Notes: a model not told the origin generated them from the letters alone. A stretch of DNA of 64,000 bases from Onchocerca volvulus (GCA_000499405.2 HG738138.1:15640554-15704553); one strand, 5' to 3'. Shown: positions 38,838-52,200, counted from the first letter of the stretch. Made by a program: numbers and translations.

Positions 38838-41086
38838 TCATTGTTTGATCAAGGAATTGCATGATTCCCAGCCTTTTCCTAGACAACAATCCGCAGTTTC
38901 AGAAAGATGGTTATGATCACTTTTAGACCCAGAGGCAAAGTTTGCAAATCTACAAATGGATTTACATATCCCCGAAATTTTCCCGTTTTGTCCTCTGTTC
39001 TGTCTTTTATTCCCGATTATTTTAGGTAATGGTGATGAAGGACTTTGGCCTCTTAAGAATTCCTTATACTGACATATCTCGAACACATTTAGGTCATTAT
39101 GGTTGAATCCGAATGGACGATTAAACGTTGAAGCTCCAAGTATCTAATAAAAACGAGCGAAACAAATGTTTGGTTTTAACAACTGAAAATTCATTTACCT
39201 TGCATCATCATATGAAATTTCAATTTTATCTGAATGATTGTTTGAAAATGCATCAGCAGATGATTTCGACTCTCCAGTTTTCTTCCTATGTTTTGGAATA
39301 TGGCAGAACGAATTCTTGAAATCTTACAGTTCCCAATCATTATCAATCAATTTTACAATCAGTATATGCATTCAGTATAAAAGACTGCCACTGAATGAAA
39401 TTCGGAATAAGTAAATTTGAATTATAGCGTTACATGGCTTCGAATTTAAATGCTATAACTGATTTGGTTGTATTTCCAGCCGTTGATCTGAAACGAAATA
39501 GACTTTAGTGAACTTTTTATAGTAGCTGTAGGGAAAATGATAGTGATTCATTTAAAAATTAAAATTTTTAAATTCAAATATTTCCCATCAGAACAAAAGA
39601 CTTAATAAATCGTAAAGTTGAGGAGTAATATGATGATCAGATTTTAACTATATTTATCACAAGATACAGATTATTCCTTTTTTTTTTTTTTTTCTAAGAT
39701 AATGAGAAAGGGAACATGTGAATATGTAATGATGAGTAATTAGACATGAGTTATTTCTGTTACCTCAAAAAAAGAAAGTCTCCTACCCTATCATAAGAAA
39801 TTTGTCATAAAAATGTGACCAAAAATCAAGGGAACCTGCGATATTTAGTGATTCCATCTGTTGCTGTGATATTTTATGCGATACTTTAAGTGGTCTCCGT
39901 CTCAAAAATCGTTCACTTGTTCCGATTAATGAATTCTGATGCGTAGAAACTCGAATCAAACTTTTACCAGTCTTGATACCAGTATTGCTTTCTTTAAGTG
40001 AATCCACCTTATACCTTGGTTGATCATCTTGCCTTGCTAATGATATCGGCTTAACAGTATAATCCATCTTCATTTTTCGATTTTTAGCAGGTGGAAACTG
40101 AAATTCTCGAAATTTAAATTAAATAATAATATAAGACTGTAAAATAATTTTTCATAAAATCTCCAAAAAAAAAAAGCAGTTCATCATATTCAGGAATGAA
40201 CTTTCCGTTTAATTATCAAGTCCCAAGTAATTACTCGCGATTCTTGAATCATCAAAGTACCTTGAAATTTTCTTCAATGATAAAATTAATTCCTATATTT
40301 GAATACTCTGCATCTTCGCGATTAAATTTCCTGCAACGTTGATTTATTTGCAAAATTGCTAATCCTGATAACTTACCCTGTTGATATAATCAGGATTCCA
40401 AATCCATATGTAATAAATACTCAGTGATGTCGCTGGTAATGAAACAAAAAAGATATAGCCTATTACTGTACAGAATCGGATCCATCTGTAAATTTCATTA
40501 TCATACTAGTTCCTCAAATTTAATATTCAAATTCCTCACTGGAAAACTCTGGGTAAATGTGAATACGGTAGTATAGTGGTATAAATTTCACGCTGGGCAT
40601 TTAATATTCAAGTTCAATTCTAAATGCAATGCTTCTTAAAAAGCACTGAATTGATCTTAACATTATGTGGACAATTTAGCCGTCAATGGAAGCGATAATG
40701 AAAGATTTGGACCTTATTTGGGTGAGGCTGAGCTGTGTCAATAAGCTTTAACCTCAAAGAAGTTCCAACATCTAATCCTTATTTAATAAATAAGTTCTCT
40801 TTTAACAATTCACGATAATGTATGACAAATATTTGCTATGAAAATAAGAAAAGAATTAGCAAATCCAATAAATATTATTAAAATATTTTTTGTTAAATGA
40901 TAAAACAGAATGAAAATGAAACAAAAATGAAATTTTGATCAGAAAAAGTTCAAAGAATAATTGCGACACTAACTTTTTACTTTCTCTTTGCGTAAATTTG
41001 GCTCGTTTATCAGACGTATACACCGGCTCTTTCATTCTTAATCGAGTTGTTTCACTTAATGAATTACTCGACACTGTGAAAGACAT
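38838..41086 (-). CDS. InaF-motif transmembrane protein
   Basis: Minus-strand gene, exons in order: 41086-40974, 40485-40377, 40097-39787, 39487-39460, 39314-39204, 39143-38838 (stop). Phases agree (2, 0, 2, 0, 0), giving 325 residues. Residues about 20-72 are the InaF motif: EPVYTSDKRAKF, then KKWIRFCTVIGYIFFVSL and IYYIWIWNPDY. This fits the INAFM1/2 and Drosophila INAF family, small single-pass membrane proteins linked in the fly to TRP-channel function. The membrane segment is about 41-65. The part after residue 74 is polar, with SER, KTGESKSSAD and a Cys-containing tail, and has no family I recognise. Exons 1-3 are certain; the small exon 4 (28 bases) and the junctions to exons 5 and 6 are inferred. 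If exon 3 is not spliced at 39786 it reads to a stop at 39783, giving a 178-residue form. Confidence 0.75.
40563..40635 (+). ncRNA. Degenerate tRNA-like sequence (pseudo-tRNA or SINE head)
   Basis: TAGTATAGTGGTATAAATT fits the pol III A box and D arm of Asp/Gly-type tRNAs, and AGTTCAATTCT 40 bases later fits the B box and T arm. The stems do not pair, so it is not a working tRNA. It lies in intron 1 of the InaF-motif gene, on the opposite strand. Confidence 0.45.
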
Positions 41087-41265
41087 TGTAAAATATTATT
41101 GCCAAGAGTAGTATTATCAGTTATCAATGAAGCAATCTGCTGAAGAAAAAAGAAAATAAATTGTACTTTCATATTTGCATCGATTCAATCACAATCTAAT
41201 CATTATTCGTTGTTATAGTGACATACATTCACGTAGAGCAAAAGAACGCAAACACATTTTAGGTA

Positions 41266-41760
41266 TACTGCTATGTTTATTTATTAAAGTATGCTAATTA
41301 ATATTAATTTTTATTATCATATCCAATGTAATCGATAAATTAAGATTAAATAATGAGACATGAGGAGAAGCAATTGCAATAATGATATTGGCATTACACG
41401 CAAATGTAAACAGAAAAAAATGATGATATGTTACGTATTATTGTTATATTTATTTGTTGAGTTATAATAACTGAAAATCTTTATTGAATTATCAATATTC
41501 ATACACACATACACGTGTCAAAGTCACGCTATTCATATAATCGAAAAGTTGTCAAAGAGAGAAAGGATTAGGATAATGATATTGATACATACGCACACGT
41601 GTATAGAAACAAACATAGAAACGTCAAGTATTATTGTTACGCTTATTTGTTGAAATATGCTAATTAATATTAATCTTTATTAAATTATTAATACTTCCGA
41701 TTACTTATTTAATCGAAAAGTTACGCTAAATGAAATTAAGAAGAAGAAATAGAATAATAA
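41266..41760. repeat. Tandem repeat, about 185-base unit, 2.7 copies
   Basis: Units start near 41268, 41444 and 41636. Shared order: TTTATTTGTTGA (or TTTATTTATTAAA), GTATGCTAATTAATATTAAT-TTTATTA, an AATCGAAAAGTT or AATCGATAAATT block, AATAATGATATTG, then CGTATTATTGTTA or CAAGTATTATTGTTA. It sits in the space between two divergent genes. Confidence 0.75.
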
Positions 41761-41879
41761 AATTGAAAAATATCGGGATGAATGCTGCTGCTGCTGTTCT
41801 TTGAATTTCTAGTAAATGATATGGACGAAAAGATTTGTTATAAAAATGAAGCGGAACTGAGAATAATCGTTGTTGCTTC

Positions 41880-42430
41880 TCTCGAATCAATATTTATAAA
41901 AAAGAAGAAGGATGAAAATGAAGAAGCTAAAAGAGAGGAAAGCTAACACTGGCTGAATACTATAGAAATCAACAAACTAATAGAGCAGATCGTTTGAAAA
42001 AGTTTTGTCTTAGGGAAAGCAAAAAGTTGAAGCTAAAAACAGAAAAGAAAGCTAAGATAGAGAATTATGAAGAGGTATTAGATGAAATCATAAACAAAAA
42101 TATGTTGCTCCTATACATGTTGCTTTTGAAGATTTGAAAGAAATGGAAAAAGAACAACATAGATGTCAAAAATTAGATTATGCTTTGATTATAATATAAA
42201 AACAACAAAAAGCTTTATGTATATGTTTAAAAAAAAAAAGAGCTTGATAAGAATGTGATAGGAAAAAAGGAGCTTAAAATGTTTTTCCTTGGAATAATTT
42301 TACAAAAGTTCATGATTATTAAACCAAAGGAATTAGATCAAAAATTTCCAGCTTCTTAAAACTATTATGGAGAGAATAAAAATGAATTCCTTTTAAGAGC
42401 AACTGAATTTTTTGATTTAGCAGAATAAAA
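41880..42430 (+). pseudogene. Decayed protein-coding remnant, family unknown
   Basis: A run of Lys/Glu-rich open pieces in changing frames: about 41931-42137 (KLTLAEYYRNQQTNRADRLK), about 42120-42200 (VAFEDLKEMEKEQHRCQK), about 42241-42358 (ELDKNVIGKKELKMFFLGI) and about 42361-42428 (NYYGENKNEFLLRATEFFDL). The composition is protein-like, but stops and shifts occur about every 100-200 bases. No family is recognised; transfer from an endosymbiont or a transposon ORF are both possible. Confidence 0.35.
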
Positions 42431-42718
42431 ATTAAATTAAAAATACAAATCCATATACTAATACAGATTATTTAAGATGTTTGCTTCTAATGATAGTTGT
42501 TTTTTCAATATCCATTTATCCGTGGACTTCTTTTTATTATATTCTTTTGGATTATAATCGATTGCTTCGTCACAGTGTATGATTGTCGCTTATTCGAATT
42601 TGGATATTTGAAATTAGTTAGAATTGAAAACTAAAATTTGCACCACAATTAAGAAAAAGCTTATTAATGAGATATTGTTTAAATAAGTAAATTCATCAAA
42701 TTGCATTCATTGTGAAAA

Positions 42719-45496
42719 ATGATTTCTGAGGTGCTTGGTTTGCTATTTGGCCAAATAGCTGTTCTATCGATGGAACGATTTTTTATGGCTATGCCAAGAG
42801 AATGGATTCGTAAATATGTACATCAATCTATTCGACGATTCCTTCGATGTGATGATATTTCGGTGAATGCTGTTTATGGCAACAGGTTATAAACTATATT
42901 TCGCACCGGTTATTCACATATAGTTTCTTCTTGAAAGGAAGTTTCCACCAATTTTTCCGACTTTTTTGTTTGACGAGGAAAGAATAAATAATGGACAATT
43001 TGATCAAATTTCAGCGAAATTTTTTGAAAAACTAATCTAATTTCAGAAAATTAATCAAAATAAGTTTTTTTGGTAAGCAAGTGAAACAGTTATTTTATTC
43101 TGAGATTTCATACCTGAAAATTATTGTCTTACAACTAAAATTAATGTTGAAAATGAGTGCAGAAAATGATTAAATTGTTTAAAAAATTTCTTAATTCTCA
43201 TATATCCATTACGATAACTTTTTTTGCAATTACTCTGATCTTAACAAAATTTTCTGTTGAACATAGTAGCAATTTCTTTAGCTAAACAAAAAATAAATAA
43301 AAATAAAAGTCACACTTCCTTTTTTTTTTATTATACGGCCTAATCCGGAAATTTTAGAATATTTTCATCGATTAAAAATTATCAAATTATTTTTAATGCA
43401 AGCGATGAACAAAATTAAGGACGCAATCAGGATCAATCCCATCGCCAACATGGCAACAATGTCAAAGAATGCAAATTATTATTGATTCGATCAATGAGGC
43501 GTTGATAAAATTACACAATTATGACAAACAATTGATAAGATTTGAGGAAACATTTGTTGGTTCAACGATTATATTGATTATCATTGCCGGTATTCTTCTA
43601 ACGGTACTGTTATGGCTACGACGTTTGTCATGCGTATTGCCTCATGGATTCCCACAAAATTACGTAAAATTTTGATTGCGATTTTCAAAATTCTCATTTA
43701 TCTTAGAACTTAATTTTTAATTTATTTTGTTGTGAGTATTCAGACGATCAGTAATTTTTACATAATCTTATACGCAGTCAAGAATTTTCTATGTAAAGTG
43801 AACTTCATTAAATTAAAGGCTGAAATTTAAATGATTCAGTATGAATGCTAATTATGCTTATTTTTGCAGAAAGGGTATCAGAGAGAACATTATTCTCTGA
43901 AACCAAAAGACATCCCACAAGAAGTACCAGTGCTGAAATCATCTACTAGTATGAAGGTATCGTTTCAAGTTTTATAAATTTCATTGCTAACTTTTTTTCC
44001 AAGGAGTTTCTTCCGAAAAATTGTACATATCCGACTTTTTTGTTGAAATAATTTTTGTATTTCTCCTATAGTTAAAAAATGAATTCTAATAAATGTAATT
44101 CTGAATCATCATTTTTGCAGTTATCGAATAAACATTCAGTAAATTCCTCCTTCTTTTTTTTTTCTTTAGGATAATTTAGATGAAGGGACGGAAAAGCCAA
44201 TCGAAAAGTCACAAAACAGCTCATCAATAGGTGCATCAAATATGAAATCTAAAATTAGCGTACCCGACAACTCAAGTAATCCCTACACATCAGTGGGAAA
44301 AGTAATTCCTAGTTTAAATGGATTCGGAGTAACTTTTAATCAAAATGTTCGTTTTTTTCTTTTTTTTTTCCTTTTTTTTTGTTTCGAAATTCCATTTCTG
44401 AAATTTTGGAATATATTTTTATCCTTTTTCTTCAGGATAATTTAGGTGAAGAGACGAAAAAATCACAAAGCAAATTATCGGTCGAAACATCAAATTTGAA
44501 ATCTGGAATTAGCTTAATCGACAACTCAATTAATTCTTACATATCTGTGGAAAAAGCAATGTCTAATTCAAATGGATTTGAAACAGCTCCATTTAATCAA
44601 AACGTTCTTTTTTTTTTGAATTTCCATTCCTAAAATTTTGAGATATATTTTTATCCATTTTCGAATTTGCATATCATAAGAAAATATTGAAAATGTATGT
44701 TTCATTGTGAACAAAACAATATCGAACTTATTAGAAATAGTGAATGGAATGATTTAGAAATGGAAAAATAATTAATTAACGATTGAAGAACAGTTAGATA
44801 GAATGAAAACAATTATTATTTGGAATGAATCCAATGCAGGAAAAAACAGTGGAAATGGAATTCAACTTACAAAAACGTCAAGAAACTTCCAAGATAATTT
44901 TATCGAATAGTTTTCACAATCATTTTGATCGGCAAATCAAAAAGAAAACTTTTTGTCGGGAAGTAAAACGACAGATAAGTATTAATAACTTTATTTTTCA
45001 TATCATTTTTCCTTCAAATTTGTTTTTCCTGTACAAATGAAGTGATGGCGATGATCTTGCTAGAATTCAAGTAGTTTAATTTCATTGTATACTATTTTTT
45101 TGCAAATCAAGCGATAAAATTATTGCTTGAAGTGATGCAAATTAAGATCAATTATCATGGATTAATGCAAAAATCTTTGCAAAGTTTGTGAAACATTCTT
45201 AAAAAAAACAAAAGTACAACGTTGTTTGCAGGATCAAATTATTGATCAATGAAAATATTTAATATTAGATACTTTTGCGCTAATCTCAAGACAATTAATT
45301 AGACATGGAATGCGGTAAAAACATGAAATTGTCAAAGAATGAGTAGATTAAATTTCGCGCATTACAGAAATATAGACCAATTTTGCTGTTCTTGTCGGAT
45401 GAATCATTAAATGAGGTCATTTCTCGTCCATCAATGGAAATTTATTCAACGAAAGAAGCAAAACGAAGAAAGCGTCGTTATATAAGAATTTTTTAG
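42719..45496 (+). CDS. Single-pass membrane protein, unknown family, duplicated exon
   Basis: Seven exons: 42719-42885, 43420-43663, 43870-43956, 44170-44346, 44436-44603, 44840-44962, 45368-45496 (stop). All phases agree, giving 364 residues. The N-terminal half has an amphipathic segment (FFMAMPREWIRKYVHQ), then a membrane span at about 102-122 (GSTIILIIIAGILLTVLLWL) followed by Arg-Arg, so the C-terminal 240 residues are likely cytoplasmic. Exons 4 and 5 are tandem copies: both begin DNL-E-T-K-KS, contain NS-N-Y-SV-KA/V and end FNQN; the intron after each is also copied. The protein ends in a basic run (KRRKRRY). Exon 2 uses the acceptor AATTAAG, chosen because it alone keeps phase. An isoform that does not splice after exon 5 would stop at 44633. 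I recognise no family. It is divergently arranged with the InaF-motif gene, 1.6 kb away. Confidence 0.65.
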
Positions 45497-45577
45497 AAGA
45501 AAAAAATTGCATGAAAAATTATGTTAATTTTTTATTGTTATTTTGATATAGAATTTTTTCTTACTAAAATAATTGAA

Positions 45578-45583
45578 AATAAA
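45578..45583 (+). terminator. Polyadenylation signal of membrane-protein gene
   Basis: AATAAA 82 bases after the stop at 45496. Confidence 0.5.
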
Positions 45584-48500
45584 GTTTGTGAAATTTGTGA
45601 CATCTGACAAGTTCTGCACATTTCACAATCAATTCTTGAAAGTATTAACCAAATATGTTTACGTCATGCATGTTCACACTTTTGAGCATCTATGAATGCT
45701 TCTACCTACGCAATTTAAATAAGGGATCAATAAAGGTCAAGAAATCTGTTCGTTTATTTTTACGCATTTTAATTCGACTATCTCATCGCGATATTAAATA
45801 TGAAACAGTTTTTTCTTCAAGTTTTTTCGCAATTGAAATTGACAGAATAAAATCTATAAATGGAATGATTCTAATCATCTGTGTCCTGACCAAAGGGAAA
45901 ATAATGGAATAGTAAGTTTTACAGAATTACAGTGCAAGTTATAATTAAGAAAACAGAATACGAGCCGTATCTGAAAATTAAATAACACATTTGGTTGATT
46001 CAAATAACCTTTAGCCTTTTAAGTTTTTGATATTATGAAATGAAAGTGATATACTATATTCACTTGAACTCTTCAGTGTTATATTTGAAGAAGTAAATAG
46101 TGACTTCGTCTAGTAAAACATATAATTTCAAAATCATTAAATTTAAAAATGAAGGTATGATTTAGTATAGTTTAGTTCATTTCCTAACAGAATAGATTAA
46201 CATGAATAAAGAATGAAATCAATTAAAAATTTTTTAAATTTTGCGAGCAAAAAAATTCAACATTATAAGATTACATCGTATTGCTATGATGATTAGATAG
46301 TTATACAAGTTTATATTGAAGTTTAAGTACAGTTCGTTAGTTTTAATGAATGCTTTTTTTCGAAACTTTTTTCTTACTTTTCAAGCAAAAGATTATGAAA
46401 TGAATGAGCAGTGGAATGATCTTTGAATGTATTCGAAAATTTTTTCATCTCTATTATATCAACAGAGAGAATAATTTATATTTCTAAAATCCTGAAAATG
46501 TTGTATATTTTTTGAAAGAGCCATATTTGTTATCCAAAATTTTGCATAATTTTTGATTTTCCAAATAGTGCATTTTTCTATATTCAGCTATACTGGTAAA
46601 TTAATCTATTATTCTTGCGGATCCTTCAAAATAATCTCAATTAAATCAAATATTAAAATTTTTATAAAGTTCGAGCAATTTAAGATTTTGCTATAATATT
46701 ATTGTCAATAATAATTTCTTTAGTAGTTTTATTCCAGCAATATAAATCTGGAAATTTCAAATTGCAATTAATGATTTTAAAATTTAATTTTGCACTGAAG
46801 AATGCAAAATTTGCGTAGTTGCATAGTTATTTTTTCTTTTTTTCTTAATTTTGAACCGACAAAAAGATTTAATACAAAGCAAATATAATGAGCTAAGAGT
46901 ATTTTAACTTAAATACGCATTATTTCCAATTAATTTTCAAAGAAAAAAGGGATTAGGATAGATAATTATATTCTGATAAAGTCTCAAGCATTTCCATTGA
47001 TCATATCTTCCTTCATTCGGAATGATGAAGTAGAAAAAGAATTATAATTTGCATATCATTTCCATATAATAATGACAAACAGTAATTGGCTTTTTGGAAT
47101 AATTAATCAATTTTTTTATTTATCAAAATAAGGAGAAAACGTTTAATTTTACACAGAAAATTTTGAAATGTACTCTCATGAAAATAAAAAAATTTGCTAA
47201 TCAAATTTTTTTCGCCATATTATTCAAATAAATTTAATTTTCAATTTAAGATACGAAATTTTGCTTGACGAGAAGCTCTTCTAATTTTCTAACTATTTTT
47301 TTTCAATACACTTATCTTTTTCTGATGTAAGTTCTTTGCTTGAAATTTCTGTAATCTAAAATTTACTTCATTGTTCAAATTGATTTCATCAGATCTCAGA
47401 TAAGCTCCATGTTTAACTTTTCTCCTTTCCAATCGTTTTTTGCCTTAAGTTACTAAACCTTAATCAGAGAATTATTTTAGAGAGAATCTAATTCATCTAT
47501 TTCATAGAATTTAGCGATTTCATCAGAATTTATTGAATTTATTAAAATGTAATTTATCGATTTCATGAGAATCTCAATTTATCTGTTTAACAAAGAATCT
47601 ATCGCAACTGTAATTGGTTTGGAATGATGATGATATTTGCTAATGATCATTATTATAATTATAATCATCTTAAGGTGAGAATATTTCTGTTGCAAACTAG
47701 GCATTGCTGCAAAAAACAACTAAATCGAAAATGATACGATAAAAAATATGGAAAGAATGAAAAAAGGTATTGATATTATAATCGATACTGGGACTATAAA
47801 CAGGTAAATGGTCTAGAAAATAGGCAATCAGAATGTTGAATAATATCAGTCTAATTGTCATTTATCAATCTCGGCCCGTAAAAAGGCAGTTTTGTAGAAA
47901 TATATCATAGTGAAAATGAAATTAGTTGCAAAGAAGTCAAAGATTATAACTGATAGAATTTGGAGATTCTAACAGAGGATGAAGATTTTGATAATACGTG
48001 GCAATTTAAAAGAACAATTAAGCAAAGGCTGAATTTTGGAGAAAATCATCGACTACACCGATATAACAAAAAAAGAAAAGTCCGAATTAAGAAATAAAGG
48101 ATTCAGATACTATGATCATAGATTACTTGACTTAATTAAAATGGATTAGTCTAGCTAAGTAAAGCTATAAATGCCAATCTTATGATATGAAAGCTTCTAA
48201 TTCTCGTAAATCCAAATTTCCCGAACAATTTGAGAAAGATGAATAATAATAGATAGCAATGTTATTATGATAGAATTTCATGAGCGAATCCGGAATCTAC
48301 AATATTCTCAATTTCTGAAAATACATACTATAATGCAACTGCGAATAATCGCAAATTTGGAAATTTTTGTTAAGCTACGAAAAACGATGTATGGATGAAT
48401 TACTAATGAACAAGACGGAAACTGTTGCCACATTTGAAAGATAAAAAGATTGATTGTTGACTTGAATTAATCAGACAGAGGAAACTCGTAATACTTAATT

Positions 48501-48854
48501 ATCACTCTTTTAATTAACAAGGATTTTAGCGATGAGATTCATGAGATATCAGGACATATTCAAGAATCAAAAATCAGACATCTTTAATGTGTTAGGCGAT
48601 AAATATCTTCAGCCCAGGCCAAAAGAGGCAAAAGGTTTCAGCGTACGAAATGTGAAATGAATTTGATAAAAAGTTGAAGCATTCGAATTTGTGAATTCTC
48701 CGGAACTGTCAAAATATTTGATTCGACATGCTTTAAGTATTCATTCACACCTTTTTTTTTTTTAATTTCAAAAATCTTTTGTTTTTTATAATTCTACAAA
48801 TTTTTTTCCCATTCTTTTTGATGAGCAGAATTTGGAAAGTATTTGTTACCAATT

Positions 48855-49250
48855 TTGTTCATGAAAGTGAAAACCAGCCATTTGAACGTGCCAACTTTGT
48901 GGGTTTGAGATAATTATTGGCGAAAACCAATATCAATTCATTAAAGATACGACTCTTTTTTGGAAAGTAAAACGTCAATCTATTAAACGTACAACCCTAT
49001 CTTGCAGAAAATTGTTGAAATGTTTTTAAATTCAATCACCAAAATGTCTTTTTTTATTCATAAAGGTCAAAATTAGTCGTTTGAAATGTACCAATTTTAT
49101 GGATTTTTTTTTTTTTGAAATAGTTACTGACAAAAGCTAATTCAATTCATTATTGACGTTAAAAGCACATTTCTTGTTCTTTCTTAGAAAGAAAATGTTC
49201 GAAATGCAAAATGCATCATAATGCTTTTAAATCCAATCATGTATTTTCAC
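48855..49250. repeat. Diverged tandem duplication, about 200-base unit
   Basis: Both halves share ACCA-TTTTGT, AATTAT/AGTTACTG-C-AAA-C-AA-TCAATTCATTA, a TTTT-GAAA middle, and AAATG-TTTTAAAT-CAATCA at the end. The copies lie next to each other. Confidence 0.6.
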
Positions 49251-52200
49251 AGCTAAAATGGTTAACATAGCAAATTAGCATTAGCATACTAATTATGGAA
49301 GTCATCTTGCATTTTGCAACATATCATGCGCTCTACCGCATTTTAATACGCATTCTTCTGAAATATTCGAATTCTTCTTTATTTCCATTCCAATTAATTG
49401 TTAAATCAACAAAAAGAAATTAAGAATAGAAGTATAGTTATCTTTAGTTAGATGTTTTTGTGATGTTTACAATGAATTATAGAATTTCAATTTTATTTTG
49501 TCATGAAGTTTGCGAAATATGATTTGTGATAACTCAATAAGTTCGAGAATTCTAAGTTATAACTTGCATCTTTTTCGTTTCTCTGCCCAAAGAATTTAAT
49601 CAAGACTGCGGAAATTTAAGTAAGAAAGTAAAATTTAGTTAGTTTTTCTTCCCAAGTTCCCTCTGTTTTATTTAAAATAACTAAAACTTGTCATTTGTCT
49701 TATCCTATTTTAATTAATCTTGCAAAAATAATTTGAAGCATTATCGCCACTTTTTGATAATAACAGATTAAAAATAAGTGTGGAAATTAGACAAATATAA
49801 CTGTGCCAATTAAAATGACTCTTCAGTATTGCATCTAAAATAGTACTGCAAGATTCGTTACCTATCAAAAATGAAGCAGTATGAAGAGAAGTGGTAACGA
49901 GTGAGTAATCAATTTTTCAAATATAATAAATAATAGCATAATGATTCCAATTAATATGTAATTGTTATATTTAATAAATCGTCGACAAAGAAGGCATTGC
50001 CGAATTTGGATAATGAATTAACGAATTAGTCATCACAATATAGAAAAAATAGTTACAAAAGCGGCATTCATTCCTTTATTCATTGATTAATGCATTTTTT
50101 TATATGACACAAGTGATTTTTACTTAAATAAACTTAACTATCTTATATGTATACATAAATATGTGCCGGACTAATTAGTTAATTATTCGTTTATTGCTTG
50201 CTTATTGTTTGCTTAAAATGTAATTGTTATAATATAATTAAGGTTTGAAGCTGGATTCAATACTTCAGAAATTTAGCGAAAGAGTGTGATAAATTCTGCT
50301 GAGCAAATATATATGGAATGTTTCAAATATTTCAAATAAAGTAGAAGCATAACTAAGCAAACAAAATTTAAGATTCTCCATTTTTTTCCATGAACTTTTT
50401 TGCTGAATTTGCTTGTAAAATTTTATTAGCTTGGCAAGAAATAGTAATTGGTAACTTCCATGGAGCATTAGACCAAGGCACAGAAGTCGAATTCTTCCTT
50501 CAGGATTTTCTCTCTCTCTTTAAGTTAATAATTCAAAATAATGACGGTGATTTCAGTGATATTTATAGCTATAAAAACTAGCATTGTTCATTATAATAAA
50601 TGCAAATAATAACTATGATAGTGATATGATGATCAACTGATAGATCGAGACTAATAAAAATTGCAACTGTTAATGGATATCAAAAAGCATTTATACCGAC
50701 AATAATGATAGAGATACTAATACAACTGGCGAATGATAACACGTGAATGACCTGGATAACAAATTTTAAAAGAAATTGATATTTTTCTAAATTTCTAAGA
50801 TAGAATGAGAATATTTATTCGATGAACAAAATTTTCAATTTCCCAGTGGAGTGATTAGATATGTAATTTCAGCTTTTGCTGAATGCTAAATAAGAACAAA
50901 ATTTTATTTTTTATCATGGATGGCCCTAAATTGTTTTACTAGATTTTATCATTCGTTTTTTCTACTTTTTTTTTATTTCTGAAGTTCAAATATAAGTTTT
51001 AATCAGCTTTAAATTAAACTCAAAGTACCATTTTTTTTTTTTTCTGATAAATGTCATTCCAAATTATTACCATTCGAAAACTATTCATTAGTAATACTTT
51101 GTTGCTATTGAATAATTTTGAATAAATGTAGCAATTTAAAATTCGGTAAGCGAACAGATAATAATTTAAGCTCAACAACCCACTGAAATTTTCCAATCAT
51201 TGCGAAGTATATGCGATATTCTAAATCTCATGTTGTCTTTATTTTTGTGACGGAAGAAGATCTTATAATAGAAATTAAAATAGCATTTTTGAGTTGTGAT
51301 ACCTTTTTTCGTATTCAATTATTGAAATATTGTGTCTTCCTTAAATTAATTAAAAGTTTATAAAAAAGAAATTACTACTATAAAATGATTGATTTAAAGC
51401 AGAAAATATTAGGAATTTTTCAACAAATGCATCAATGTTCACAAATGAATAATATAAATGAAAAGATCTTTCTTGGCTAAACATTTCATTTTATTTTAAG
51501 TATTTCTTCTTACTTCACTTATATGAGTTTCTTAATTTAGTAATGTTTACTTTCGGCCAAATTTCACACTCGTAATGCTTAGCATGCAAAGTAAATACTT
51601 GCGCATACTTAAAATGCAAAATAAAACTCAAAGATTCACACGTTAATTACTTCTCCTTAAGCAATAGATAACACTAACAATAGTTTATTATTAAACTGGA
51701 CAAAATGAAAAACGATAAACTGTTTATATATTTGTATACTGTTATGCATTATTATAAAATTATTCTATCATTATACATAGCGTATTATTTTAAAATCATT
51801 TTTTCATACAGAAAGATTGCCATGATGAACTCATATTTGAGATAATATCTCTTCCTCTCTATCAAGATGATAATCTGTGGAATTCGGAAAATTCATAGAT
51901 GAGAAGAAGCGAAGAGTTGATATTAGTAATAGCGATTGACCTTTTATCAACAAGTCTGATCTTGTAATAATGATTGATTTTTACCGATAAATTTGATAAA
52001 GATTCATTTATTGATGGTGGATCTATTCTTCCTATACATTATTAGACAGAGAATTATCCGACAATATCACTAATGGGATAGATCGCTAGATTATTCTGCT
52101 TTTTATTTGAAATCGAAGGATGCTCCTGAAATCTCCATTGAGAGTTTTTTTGAGCGATGGACTGATCGTTTCGATCACTTTGTTCTCCGATTAAAATTTG

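Noticed and set aside
45655..45912. 85-codon plus-strand ORF after the membrane-protein gene
   Set aside because: Lies beyond the polyadenylation signal, with no acceptor before it and no homologue recognised.
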